From the NCBI GenBank assembly GCA_018826515.1, contig JAHKAM010000038.1:1-62008 (forward strand): DNA of 62,008 bases, written 5' to 3'. The first letter of the stretch is position 1. Each line of letters starts with the position of its first letter. Below the pieces are notes generated by a model. The model saw nothing but the letters and a program-made list of their open reading frames with translations, was not told the origin of the DNA and did no database searches. Positions 34,150 through 42,883 of this stretch are shown here, piece after piece. The position numbers were made by a program, and so were the translations under genes. Origin of the DNA: Alphaproteobacteria bacterium. Lineage in GTDB: Bacteria; Pseudomonadota; Alphaproteobacteria; Caulobacterales; Caulobacteraceae.

Positions 34150-36288
34150 CTACCAGATGCGGACGCGGTCTTCCGGGGTCAGGTAGTATTTGTCGCCCGG
34201 CTGGACGTCGAAGGCGTCGTACCAGGCGTCGACATTGCGCAGGGGGCCGATGACCCGGAACTCGGCCGGCGAGTGGGGGCCGACCGTGACCTGCTGGCGC
34301 AGGGCGTCGTCGCGGTAGCGCGTCTGCCAGACCTGGGCCCAGCCGTAGAAGAAGCGCTGGTCGCCGGTGACGCCGTCCAGAACCGGAGACGGCTGGCCAT
34401 TCAGCGACAGGTGATAGGCCTCGAGACCGACCGCCACGCCGGCGGCGTCGCCGATGTTCTCGCCCATGGTCAGCCCGCCCTGGAGGAAGAAGCCGGGCAG
34501 GGGCTCATAGGTGTCGTACTGGGCGCCGAGACGACCGGTCAGGGCCTCGAAATTGGCCTTGTCCTGCGGCGTCCACCAGTTGCGCAGCACGCCGTCGCCG
34601 TCGGACTTGGAGCCCTGGTCGTCGAAGCCGTGGCCGATCTCGTGGCCGATGACGCCGCCGATGGCGCCGTAGTTGACCGCCGGGTCGCCGTTCGGATCGA
34701 AGAAGGGCGGCTGCAGTATGGCGGCCGGGAAGACGATCTCGTTATTGGCCGAGTTGTAATAGGCGTTCACGGTCTGGGGCGTCATGCCCCACTCGTCCTT
34801 GTCGACCGGCTGGTTCAGGCGGTTCAGCTGGTACTGCCACTGGAAGACGCCGGCGCGCTCGGTGTTGCCGAACAGGTCGTCAGGCCGGACCTCGAGGGCG
34901 GAGTAGTCGCGCCATTTGTCTGGATAGCCGATCTTGACGGTAAATTTGGCCAGCTTCTCGAGGGCCGCCGCCTGGGTCTCGGCGCTCATCCAGTCGTAGG
35001 TCGGGATGCGATTGCCGAGCGCCGTGCGGAGGTTGGCGACCAGTTCCTCCATCTGCGCCCGGTAGGCGGGCGGGAAATATTCGGCGACGTACTGGCGGCC
35101 GACCGCCTCGCCCAGCATGCCTTCGGCGAAGCTGATGCCGCGCTTGTCGCGGCTGCGCTGCATGGGCTGGCCCTGCAAGTCGCGCGAGCGGAACTCCCAC
35201 TGGGCGTCGGCGAAGCGGCGCGACAGGCGCGGCGCGGCGTCATCGACCGAGTGGAACGCCTGCCAGGCCTGGATCACCTCGATCGGCGTCCCGGCGTAGA
35301 TGGCGGCCATGGGGGCCATGGCCGTGTCCTGACGGACGACCAGCCGGGGCACGTCGCCCACGCCGATGGCGGTGTAATAGTCCTGCCAGGCGAAGCCGGG
35401 CGCTTCCTCCGCCAGCCGGGCGATGGTGTATTCGTTGTAGGTCTCGTCGCGGTTGCGGTTCTGGATCGGGGTCCAGTGGGCCTCGGCGATACGGGTCTCG
35501 AAGGCGACGATGGCCTCGGCGGCCGCGGCCGGATCAGCCCAGCCGATCATCTCCAGCATGCGGGCCACATAGGCCTGGTACAGGACCTTCTTCTCGGCCC
35601 AGCGTGCGTCGAGATAGTAGTCGCGGTTCGGCAGGCCGATGCCCGACTGGCCGGTCGAGACGACGTAGCGGGTCGGCGCCTTCTGATCGATCGAGATGCC
35701 GGTGCCGAAGATCGACGCGCCGATGCGGCCCTGGGTCGAGCCCATGTAGACGGCCATGGCGTCATGGGTGTTCGCGGCGCGGATGGCGGCCAGATAGGGC
35801 TGCAGCGGCTGGTCGTCCAGCGCCTCGATCCGGTCCTCGTTCATGTAGGAGCGATAGGCGTCGGCGATCTTCTGCTCGTCCGAGCCGGAGACCAGATCGG
35901 TGCGGGCCACCAGGGCCTCGATCATCGCCTTGACCCGGTTGTCGGACAGTTCACGCAGAAGGGCGAAGGAACCATAGGAGGTGCGGTCCGACGGGATCTG
36001 AAGCCGGTCCAGCGCGGCGCCGTTGGCGTAGCGCATGAAGCTGTCGCCCGGGCGCACCGAGGTGTCGCGGCCGGCCAGGTCGAAACCCCAGGTTCCGTAG
36101 CTGGGAGCGACCGTGCCCTGGTAACCCATGACCGTGGCGCCCTCGTCGGGCGTCTGGAACAGTTCGTAGACGGTGCAGCCCTCGTCGATACAGGCGTGGC
36201 CATGATCCTGGCCGCCGATCTGGGCGGAGGCGGCGGAGGCGGGCAGGAGCAGGGCGCCGAGCGCGGCGCCGATGAGCAGTTTCTTCAT
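34150..36288 (-). CDS. secreted M13 family zinc metallopeptidase (PepO/neprilysin-like)
   Basis: A 712-residue protein with a signal peptide (MKKLLIGAALGALLLPASAASA) and a full M13 domain. The zinc motif HEIGHGFDDQG is near residue 549, with the third ligand in GENIGDAAGV. The family's NAYYNSANNEIVFPAAILQPPFF precedes it. The C-terminus ends VRIW, as is usual for M13 enzymes. It should degrade small peptides in the periplasm. The start at 36288 follows GAGGAAA; the extra N-terminal frame to 36378 lies in the divergent promoter with the antiporter. Confidence 0.93.
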   Translation of the reverse strand: MKKLLIGAALGALLLPASAASAQIGGQDHGHACIDEGCTVYELFQTPDEGATVMGYQGTVAPSYGTWGFDLAGRDTSVRPGDSFMRYANGAALDRLQIPSDRTSYGSFALLRELSDNRVKAMIEALVARTDLVSGSDEQKIADAYRSYMNEDRIEALDDQPLQPYLAAIRAANTHDAMAVYMGSTQGRIGASIFGTGISIDQKAPTRYVVSTGQSGIGLPNRDYYLDARWAEKKVLYQAYVARMLEMIGWADPAAAAEAIVAFETRIAEAHWTPIQNRNRDETYNEYTIARLAEEAPGFAWQDYYTAIGVGDVPRLVVRQDTAMAPMAAIYAGTPIEVIQAWQAFHSVDDAAPRLSRRFADAQWEFRSRDLQGQPMQRSRDKRGISFAEGMLGEAVGRQYVAEYFPPAYRAQMEELVANLRTALGNRIPTYDWMSAETQAAALEKLAKFTVKIGYPDKWRDYSALEVRPDDLFGNTERAGVFQWQYQLNRLNQPVDKDEWGMTPQTVNAYYNSANNEIVFPAAILQPPFFDPNGDPAVNYGAIGGVIGHEIGHGFDDQGSKSDGDGVLRNWWTPQDKANFEALTGRLGAQYDTYEPLPGFFLQGGLTMGENIGDAAGVAVGLEAYHLSLNGQPSPVLDGVTGDQRFFYGWAQVWQTRYRDDALRQQVTVGPHSPAEFRVIGPLRNVDAWYDAFDVQPGDKYYLTPEDRVRIW

Positions 36289-36441
36289 GGGGGTTTCCTC
36301 GACTTCGCTTCTCTCGCGGACAGCGTCGGCGGCGACCCTACGCCCCGGATGGCCGCTGTCGCCTGAATTATTTGTCATGTGAGACGGAAACCCAGGCGTG
36401 GTCGCGTTTCAGCCTGTAGGCTGACCCCCGACGGAGGACGA

Positions 36442-38277
36442 ATGGCGACTCACGGCGGCGGCGGCGAATACAAGGATCTGGTGGTCTTCCTCGCCGCGGC
36501 GGGGGTGGTCGTGCCGCTGTTCAACCGCCTGAAGATCAGCCCCGTTCTGGGCTTTCTCGCCGCCGGGGTGCTGCTGGGGCCTGACGGACTGGCCCGCCTG
36601 GCCGACAGCGCGCCCTGGCTGTCGTGGCTGACGATTTCGGACGCGACCCAGATCCGCTCATTGTCTGAACTGGGCGTCGCCTTCCTGCTGTTCATGATCG
36701 GGCTGGAGCTGTCGTGGGAGCGGCTGCGGGCCATGCGCAGGCTGGTGTTCGGGCTCGGCCTGACCCAGGTGGCCGTCTGCACCGTGGCGCTGGCGACGGT
36801 GTTCGTCTTCATGGGCCAGCCGCTGGTTTCGGCCGCGGTGCTGGGCATGGGTCTGGCCCTGTCCTCGACCGCCGTGGTCATGCCGGTGATGGCCGAGCGC
36901 GGCCGGATCAAGACGACCGCTGGCCGCGCGACCTTCTCCATCCTGCTGGCCCAGGACGTGGCCGTGGCGCCGATTCTGGTCACGGTCACGGTTCTGGCGG
37001 CGCTGGCGCAAGGCGGCGTCGGCGGCGCGGACTTCGACCCAGCCGTGCTGCGCCCCGCCCTGCTGACCCTGATCCCGGCCGCGATCGGTCTGGCGCTGCT
37101 GATCGTGCTGGGCCGACTGGTGCTGCGGCCGATGTTCCGCTCCGTGGCGCGGGCCAAGGCGACCGGACAGGGGCAGGAGATGTTCATCGCCGCCAGCCTG
37201 CTGGTGGTGGTCGGCTCCGGGGTGGCGGCCCAGGCGGCCGGACTGTCGATGAGCCTCGGCGCCCTGATCGCCGGCCTGCTTCTGGCCGAGACCGAGTTCC
37301 GGCGGGAGGTCGAGATCTCGATCGAGCCGTTCAAGGGCCTGCTGCTCGGGGTCTTCTTCGTGGGGGTGGGCATCAGCCTCGATCTGGACGCCGTGGCCGC
37401 CGATCCGGTCGCGGTCTTCGGCCTGGCCGCCATGCTGACCCTGCTGAAGGCCGCGCTGATCTTCGGCGCCGCCCGGCTGTGGGGCCTGAACAACCGCACG
37501 GCCATAGAGACGGCGCTGGTGCTGGGTCCGGCCGGCGAGTTCGCCTTCGTCATCCTGGGGGCCGGTCTTGTCGAGGGGATCGCGGCGCCGGCCTTCACCC
37601 AGACCGTCCTGATGGCGGCCACGATCAGCATCTTCACCATTCCGCTGATGGCCCTCATCGCCGACCGGTTGCTGAAGCGCGCGGAGCCGGCGGCGCCCGA
37701 CCTGCCGCTGGAGGCGCTGGAGCCGCCGTCGGCGACGTCCGGACAGGTGCTGATCGTCGGCTTCGGCCGGGTCGGGCGGCTGGTCGGCGAGATGCTGACG
37801 GAACACGGCCAGGACTTTCTGGCCATCGACGCCAACGCCACGACCGTGGCCCTGGGTCGCCGGGAGGGCGGCAACGTCTTCTATGGCGACGCCGGGCGGA
37901 CGGAGATGCTGCAGCGTTGCGGCATCGACACGGCGCGGGCGGTGGTGGTGACCATGGATTCGCCGCTCAAGGTCGATGAGGTGGTGATCGCGACGCGTTC
38001 GCTGCGCCCCGACCTGATCCTGATCGCCCGCGCCAGGGATCACAAACACGCCGCGCGGCTGTACGCCCTGGGGGTCACGGACGCCGTGCCGGAGACCACC
38101 GAGGCCAGCCTTCAGCTGGCCGAGAACACCCTGGTCGATCTGGGGGTGCCCATGGGGCTGGTGCTGGCGTCGATCCACGAGCGGCGGGACCGGTTCCGCA
38201 AGCTGTTCCAGGAATCCATGCCGGACAGCGACGGCGCCCGCAGCCCCCGGGCCCTGCGCTCCAACCTGCGTCGCTGA
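36442..38277 (+). CDS. CPA2-type cation:proton antiporter with TrkA-N domain (KefB-like)
   Basis: A 611-residue protein. About 12 transmembrane segments make the Na/H exchanger-type domain, with SSTAVVMPVM and FSILLAQDVAVAPIL as conserved pore motifs. A cytoplasmic RCK_N/TrkA-N domain follows, with the NAD-binding GFGRVGRLVGEML near residue 440. This is the architecture of glutathione-gated potassium efflux systems such as KefB/KefC, though the regulatory ligand here is unknown. The start at 36442 follows GGAGGAC. No KefF/G ancillary subunit is adjacent. Confidence 0.9.
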   Translation: MATHGGGGEYKDLVVFLAAAGVVVPLFNRLKISPVLGFLAAGVLLGPDGLARLADSAPWLSWLTISDATQIRSLSELGVAFLLFMIGLELSWERLRAMRRLVFGLGLTQVAVCTVALATVFVFMGQPLVSAAVLGMGLALSSTAVVMPVMAERGRIKTTAGRATFSILLAQDVAVAPILVTVTVLAALAQGGVGGADFDPAVLRPALLTLIPAAIGLALLIVLGRLVLRPMFRSVARAKATGQGQEMFIAASLLVVVGSGVAAQAAGLSMSLGALIAGLLLAETEFRREVEISIEPFKGLLLGVFFVGVGISLDLDAVAADPVAVFGLAAMLTLLKAALIFGAARLWGLNNRTAIETALVLGPAGEFAFVILGAGLVEGIAAPAFTQTVLMAATISIFTIPLMALIADRLLKRAEPAAPDLPLEALEPPSATSGQVLIVGFGRVGRLVGEMLTEHGQDFLAIDANATTVALGRREGGNVFYGDAGRTEMLQRCGIDTARAVVVTMDSPLKVDEVVIATRSLRPDLILIARARDHKHAARLYALGVTDAVPETTEASLQLAENTLVDLGVPMGLVLASIHERRDRFRKLFQESMPDSDGARSPRALRSNLRR

Positions 38278-38308
38278 GCCGCACCGACGGAGTCCTGCCG
38301 CTCGGCCG

Positions 38309-38338
38309 TTAACCTCACGACTAACCCGGACGTTAATC
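38309..38338. promoter_or_regulatory. three TTAACC-like repeats with a 12-bp period
   Basis: TTAACC (38309-38314), CTAACC (38321-38326) and TTAATC (38333-38338) lie on one face of the helix upstream of the TetR-type gene. They resemble CtrA half-sites but the spacing (TTAA-N8) is one base longer than the CtrA consensus TTAA-N7-TTAA, so the binder is uncertain. Confidence 0.35.
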
Positions 38339-38498
38339 CGGCTACCCCATTTTGGTCATCGTTGCGTGATGTTTGCCCGGTTCTCGCCTGACAGGCGATG
38401 TGTATGCGTGCCTCCGAGCGCGCCCTGTGCCCTTCGCTTCGGCGTATCGTTTCAACGGCGGTTTCTCCCCAGGCCGCCGCCCAGTGAGTAACCGTTTC

Positions 38499-39161
38499 AT
38501 GCGAGATATCGCCCTGACCCCCTCCCAGACAGCCGAATCCGACGTCGAGGCCCCGCGGCTGAACCGTCGCCAGGCCGCCAAGGTCCGCACCCGCCAGAAG
38601 GTTCTGGACGCCGCCCGCCAGCTGTTCGCCGAGCGGGGCTATGAGCCCGCCACCATCCGCGACATCGCCAAGGGCGCCGGCATGTCGACCGGCGCCGTCT
38701 TCGCCAATTTCCAGGACAAGGCCGAACTGTTCGAGGCGGTGCTGTCCGAGGACATGATCAAGCTGGCGGAAGCTTTGAAGGCCGCCGCCGCTTCCGAGAC
38801 CTCGCTGCGCGCCCGCCTGCTGGCGGTTCTGACGGCGGGCTATCACAACTCCCTGGAGCAACTGCCTCTGGTGCAGGCGGTCCTGGCCCGCTCGTGGTTC
38901 CAGCCCGTCGCCGCCGAGATGCGCACCCGCGAGGCCATCAAGCCCCTGATCTCCGTCGTCACCGACGCCCTGCAGGCCGGCGTGGCCGACCGCGAACTGC
39001 GTCAGGACGCTGATGTCCGCCTGCTCAGCGACCTGATCTACGACGCCTTCCTGTCGAACTACCGCCGCGCCGCCTACGACGGCTGGACCATCCAGCAGCT
39101 GACCACCCGCATCGGCAAGCAGATCGACATCATCCTGGCCGGCCAGCTCAGCCGCCAGTAG
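38499..39161 (+). CDS. TetR/AcrR family transcriptional regulator
   Basis: A 220-residue regulator. The N-terminal DNA-binding domain (RTRQKVLDAARQLFAERGYEPATIRDIAKGAGMSTGAVFANFQDKAELF) has the canonical TetR helix-turn-helix. The helical C-terminal ligand domain follows. The start may be ATG 38499 or GTG 38484, which adds five residues. No target operon is directly adjacent, except the upstream repeats at 38309-38338. A strong terminator follows at 39188. Confidence 0.88.
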   Translation: MRDIALTPSQTAESDVEAPRLNRRQAAKVRTRQKVLDAARQLFAERGYEPATIRDIAKGAGMSTGAVFANFQDKAELFEAVLSEDMIKLAEALKAAAASETSLRARLLAVLTAGYHNSLEQLPLVQAVLARSWFQPVAAEMRTREAIKPLISVVTDALQAGVADRELRQDADVRLLSDLIYDAFLSNYRRAAYDGWTIQQLTTRIGKQIDIILAGQLSRQ

Positions 39162-39187
39162 GCGCGACGCCGGCAAACCTTCCGAAA

Positions 39188-39216
39188 GGCCGCGACGCTC
39201 GCCGTCGCGGCCTTTT
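39188..39216 (+). terminator. rho-independent terminator after the TetR gene
   Basis: A perfect 10-bp stem GGCCGCGACG/CGTCGCGGCC with a 5-base loop is followed by TTTT. It separates the TetR gene from the padR operon. Confidence 0.85.
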
Positions 39217-39270
39217 CGTTGCCGGCCCCCGCGACGACGGACTCTGCGGACGACCCGCTGCCGAAGACGC

Positions 39271-39302
39271 TTGACTCGTAACTCGACATATGGCGAGTTA
39301 CG
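39271..39302 (+). promoter_or_regulatory. padR promoter and inverted-repeat operator
   Basis: A TTGACT box (39271-39276) is directly followed by CGTAACTCG (39277-39285), an 8-bp spacer and its exact complement CGAGTTACG (39294-39302). The repeat ends four bases before the ATG of padR and fits an autoregulatory PadR operator covering the promoter. The box also forms a GANTC site (GACTC), the CcrM methylation target in caulobacters. Confidence 0.6.
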
Positions 39303-39305
39303 GAA

Positions 39306-39617
39306 ATGACCCGCCCCGCAAACGCCTCCAGCCAGACCCGAGCGCTTCTCGCCCACTTCGCCGACCAGCCCCAGGCGTGGCGATATGGCTATGAGTTGAG
39401 CAAATTGACCGGGCTTGGGTCCGGCACCCTCTACCCGACCCTCGCCCGCCTCGCCGACCAGGGCCTGCTGGAGTCGGAGTGGAGGCCGTCCTTGCAGCCG
39501 GGTCGCCCCCCCAGGCATGCCTATCGACTGACGAGCGCAGGGATCGAATTCGCCCGCGCCCAATCCGCCAAACCGGCCCAGCCGTCCAAATCGCGTTCCA
39601 GAGAGGCTTTGGCATGA
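39306..39617 (+). CDS. PadR family transcriptional regulator
   Basis: A 103-residue winged-helix protein with the PadR core: RYGYELSKLTGLGSGTLYPTLARLADQGLLESEW and a wing of RPPRHAYRLTSAGI. The C-terminal part is short, as in the small PadR-s1 subgroup. It is the first gene of a three-gene operon coupled by ATGA overlaps to two membrane proteins, and its promoter overlaps an inverted repeat. It probably represses this operon in response to a ligand or stress. Confidence 0.88.
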   Translation: MTRPANASSQTRALLAHFADQPQAWRYGYELSKLTGLGSGTLYPTLARLADQGLLESEWRPSLQPGRPPRHAYRLTSAGIEFARAQSAKPAQPSKSRSREALA

Positions 39618-40153
39618 GCCAGCTCACCACACTGCTGTTCGACCTCGCCATCAAGGTCAGCCCTGCCGACCGGGAGGTCTGGTTCAGAGCGATGCAGACG
39701 GAGTTCGAATTCATTCCGGCTCCGCAGCGACTTCGCTTCGCAAGCGGCTGTCTCGCGGCGGCGGTTGTCTGGCGCGTCTGGACGCCGGACGGGGTGCGCG
39801 AGGTAACCCGGGGCGGCCTTGTCGCGGCCAGCGCGTCGCTGGCCGGGCTTATTGCGATCCATGCTCTGCTCGGGACCTTCGGGCCGCTCGATCCGATGAT
39901 GACGGCGCTCGGGTTCGCCTATGCGGCGGGCGCCGCCGCCACGGCCCGGTGGGGTCTTCGCGGCATGTCGGTCTTCGCACTGGCAGGCCTCGCGCTGAAC
40001 ACCGTGTTCGTGTCGGCATGGGCGGGCGGCGCCGCTGAGCCGCCGGGGTTTGTCCGCGCCCTGTCCCTGGAGGCCTTGCTGATCCTGGCGACCTTCCTGG
40101 GGATCGCCGCCTCGGCTCATGTCCTGGCCCGTCGCCTTGAGCGCAGCGCATGA
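39614..40153 (+). CDS. PadR-associated membrane protein, 179 aa
   Basis: A 179-residue protein. The N-terminus (KVSPADREVWFRAMQTEFEFIPAPQRLRFASGC) matches the helical motif seen in membrane proteins that follow padR genes, in which the regulator-linked helix precedes the first membrane segment. Four hydrophobic segments follow at about 75-95, 97-112, 118-135 and 155-175. Its start overlaps the padR stop (ATGA). Function unknown; such PadR-linked proteins are suspected of membrane or envelope sensing. Confidence 0.78.
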   Translation: MSQLTTLLFDLAIKVSPADREVWFRAMQTEFEFIPAPQRLRFASGCLAAAVVWRVWTPDGVREVTRGGLVAASASLAGLIAIHALLGTFGPLDPMMTALGFAYAAGAAATARWGLRGMSVFALAGLALNTVFVSAWAGGAAEPPGFVRALSLEALLILATFLGIAASAHVLARRLERSA

Positions 40154-40515
40154 CCCGGAAAGCCATGTGGCTGCTGACGTCCCTCGGCCTGCTCCTGGGC
40201 GTCCTGCACCTGACGCTCACGCTTCCAATGTACGGACGCCTGTCCCTCGAGGCGCTCTGGTTCGCCGGCAGCGGCCTGGCCGTCATCTGCTGCGCGCTCA
40301 TGAACATTGTCGCTCTGCGCAGCCGCGCGCCGTCCGGTCGGTGGGCGATCGTGATCGCGAACCTGCTGATCGCGGCCTTCTTCGCTGCGGCCTGGCCCTT
40401 GCTGCCGAGCCCCCAGGTGGCGGCGGGCTTCATAATCTTTATCGTCCTGGCCGTCGGTCTTGGCCCGATCGCCGCGTGGCAAGAGAAAGTCGCCCACCGC
40501 GCGCTCAACTCTTAA
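40150..40515 (+). CDS. small membrane protein, 121 aa
   Basis: A 121-residue protein with four hydrophobic segments (about 4-22, 30-52, 62-80 and 88-108). It starts at an ATG overlapping the upstream stop (ATGA), making it the third gene of the padR operon. No family is recognised. It could form a membrane complex with the 179-aa protein. The dense overlaps imply equal synthesis of both. Confidence 0.75.
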   Translation: MTRKAMWLLTSLGLLLGVLHLTLTLPMYGRLSLEALWFAGSGLAVICCALMNIVALRSRAPSGRWAIVIANLLIAAFFAAAWPLLPSPQVAAGFIIFIVLAVGLGPIAAWQEKVAHRALNS

Positions 40516-40592
40516 GGCGCGCGTGATCCCCCGCTTGCAGATGGCCGCTGATCACCCTTTGCGGCCCTCGCGATCTTCCGTTTCAGGAAGCC

Positions 40593-41705
40593 TCAGCTCT
40601 TCCACCTCAGGGTCGCCGCCTTCACAGGATTGACGAAGGCCCGCCCCTCGGCGCGAGACTTGATCCACTCCCGCTTCAGCTGCTGGTACCATTTGGCCTG
40701 TCTGTCGGCGTCGTCGATCCAGATCAGGGCCGGGTCGTAGCGCAGGCCCTCGTTCTGCAGGTTCACCATGCCGCCGTCCTGCTTCAGGAAGGCGATCACC
40801 CCCATCCGCAGGAAGGGTTTGGCGATGCCGAACACCCAGTGGTCGGACCAGAAGATCTGGGTGATGGTGGTCTTCGTCTCTGTCCGGGGCGTCAGGCAGG
40901 TCAGGGCCAGCACCTGCTTCTCCCCCACCTGGATATGCTCCCAGCGATAGCCCGGCAGGCGGAAGCTGATCTCGGTCGCCGGGGTCCCGCCGAGGATTTT
41001 ATACGCCCGGCTGTTCGACGACGGCGCGTGGCGGACCATGGCGAAGCCGTGCTCGCGCGGTTCAAAGGCCTTGGCCTTTTCATGCATCGACTGCTCGGAC
41101 CGCCACCACCACTGCTGATGCACATAGGGGCCGTGGGCGGGGTCCATCAGGCCGACGACGGCGTGATCGACATGGGCGTCGAAATCCATCGCCTCGACCA
41201 TCTTCGCCTCGCCGCCGACGACGCCGGGGAAGAGGGGCGGCTCATGGTCGGGCTCGGGCGCCGTGCGCGGGTCCGAGGCCATCCAGACGAAGATCATCCC
41301 CTGGCTTTCCCGCACCGGATAGGACCGCACGCGGATGCGGTCGGCCTCATAGGGCTGGTCCTCGACCAGCGACGGGATGGCGGCGCAGGCGCCGTCGGGG
41401 CGGAAGCGCCAGCCGTGGTAGCAGCATTCGATGGTCTCGCCCTCGCCGGGCTTTTCGACCAGACGCCCGGCCGACAGGGGCGCGGCGCGGTGGGGGCAGA
41501 TGTCGCGCAGGGCGTAGACCTGCCCGGCGCGCGTCCGGCCGATCAGGACCGGCTCGCCGAGCAGCTCGTGGCGCTTCAACGCGGCGGCGGCGACGTCGCG
41601 CGAGAGGGCGACGAAATACCAGGCGTCCAGAACGAACCCCTTGCCGAAGGCGGCCGGCGGAGTCTTTGCTGACGGGGGCGGGGAGGCGGTGTCGATCGAC
41701 GTCAT
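40593..41705 (-). CDS. Rieske-type ring-hydroxylating oxygenase, catalytic subunit
   Basis: A 370-residue non-heme iron oxygenase. The Rieske [2Fe-2S] site is CPHRAAPLSAG and, about 20 residues later, CCYHGWRF. The mononuclear iron region includes DFDAHVDHAVVGLMDPAHGPYVHQQWWWR. The pattern is like VanA-type one-component enzymes that need a separate reductase; none lies nearby. The substrate is not evident and is probably a plant-derived aromatic or steroid-like compound. The start at 41705 is the ATG nearest the conserved N-terminus; the frame continues upstream without a ribosome site. Confidence 0.85.
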   Translation of the reverse strand: MTSIDTASPPPSAKTPPAAFGKGFVLDAWYFVALSRDVAAAALKRHELLGEPVLIGRTRAGQVYALRDICPHRAAPLSAGRLVEKPGEGETIECCYHGWRFRPDGACAAIPSLVEDQPYEADRIRVRSYPVRESQGMIFVWMASDPRTAPEPDHEPPLFPGVVGGEAKMVEAMDFDAHVDHAVVGLMDPAHGPYVHQQWWWRSEQSMHEKAKAFEPREHGFAMVRHAPSSNSRAYKILGGTPATEISFRLPGYRWEHIQVGEKQVLALTCLTPRTETKTTITQIFWSDHWVFGIAKPFLRMGVIAFLKQDGGMVNLQNEGLRYDPALIWIDDADRQAKWYQQLKREWIKSRAEGRAFVNPVKAATLRWKS

Positions 41706-41769
41706 GGCTGCTATTCTAGAGCCGCGCCCGGTCCGTCCGCCAGCCATCCTGCGACATACAACAAAAAGC

Positions 41770-41786
41770 ACTTTACAATACAAAGT
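41770..41786. promoter_or_regulatory. short operator-like inverted repeat between divergent genes
   Basis: ACTTT and AAAGT flank ACAATAC in an AT-rich pocket between the Rieske oxygenase (leftward) and the alpha/beta hydrolase (rightward). It may be a shared operator; arms are only 5 bp. Confidence 0.3.
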
Positions 41787-41827
41787 CTGTCGTCTATCCA
41801 GCGCCCACACACTGCAGAGGTCCCTCG

Positions 41828-42766
41828 ATGAAGCCGCACCTGACGATCGCCCTGGCCGCCGCCCTTTCCGTCTGGGGCCTGCCGGCCCTGGCCCAGGAGG
41901 GCCGTGCTGATCATGACGGCGCCGCCGCCCACGGCCATGCGCACGCCGGGTTCGAGTCCGGCCGCTTCCACGTCCGTGTCGACGGACCCGAGCATCCGGT
42001 CGGCCACGTCATCCTGATCCCCGGCCTGTCCTCGTCGCCGCACGCGTTCGACCTGCTGACCGAAGAGCTCAAGGGCCGCTATCGCGTTCACCGCATCCAT
42101 GTGCAGGGCTTCGCCGGCGCTCCGCCCGAGGACAACGCCACGGGACCGGTGTCGGCGCCCGTGGCCGAGGACCTCGCCCGCTACATCGCCGAACAGGGTC
42201 TCAACAAGCCCGCCGTGATCGGCCACTCCATGGGCGGAACGATCGGCATGATGCTGGCCGCCCGCCATCCGGAGCGCGTCGGCAGGTTGATGGTCGTCGA
42301 CATGATCCCCTTCATGGGCGCGATGTTCGGCGCGCCCGGCGCCACGGCTGAAAGCGTCGCGCCGATGGCGGACCAGATCTACACAGCCATGTCCGCCTCG
42401 CCGCGCGAACAGTACCAGCAACAGGCCGAGGCCCAGATCGCCGCCATGATCAACACCGAGTCGCTGCGCGCCGGACCGCTGGAGGACAGCCGGAAAAGCG
42501 ACCAGCAGGTTTCGTCGTCGGCCTACCGCGAACTGATCGTCACCGATCTGAGACCCGAGCTGGGGCGGATCACGGCGCCGACCACGGTGCTCTATGTCCG
42601 GTTCAACGATCCGCGGATGACCAACGACATGGTCGACGGCATCTATCGCGCCTCGTTCGCCACCCTTCCGGGCGCGACCCTGACGCGGATCGACGACAGC
42701 GCCCACTTCATCATGCTGGACCAGCCGGAACGGTTCGCCGCCGAAGTGAATGCGTTTCTGGAATAG
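41828..42766 (+). CDS. secreted alpha/beta-hydrolase
   Basis: A 312-residue protein with a signal peptide (MKPHLTIALAAALSVWGLPALAQ) and a His-rich segment AHGHAHAGF at the mature N-terminus. The hydrolase domain has HVILIPGLSSSPHAFD (oxyanion loop), nucleophile elbow GHSMGG, and a C-terminal catalytic His in DDSAHFIMLDQPERF. The lid region from residues 165-230 is long and variable. Substrate unknown. It is divergent from the Rieske oxygenase, and a shared promoter hints at joint regulation. Confidence 0.88.
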   Translation: MKPHLTIALAAALSVWGLPALAQEGRADHDGAAAHGHAHAGFESGRFHVRVDGPEHPVGHVILIPGLSSSPHAFDLLTEELKGRYRVHRIHVQGFAGAPPEDNATGPVSAPVAEDLARYIAEQGLNKPAVIGHSMGGTIGMMLAARHPERVGRLMVVDMIPFMGAMFGAPGATAESVAPMADQIYTAMSASPREQYQQQAEAQIAAMINTESLRAGPLEDSRKSDQQVSSSAYRELIVTDLRPELGRITAPTTVLYVRFNDPRMTNDMVDGIYRASFATLPGATLTRIDDSAHFIMLDQPERFAAEVNAFLE

Positions 42767-42883
42767 TGGTGCGAAGCGTCATGGTTTCGGCGGAAACATC
42801 CCTCACGGTCGTGTGACTGACGCGGGGGCGTTTCCGTGCGTGCCAGGACCGGCTAAGACCGGACCGGGTTTGGTGAGGGTCTG

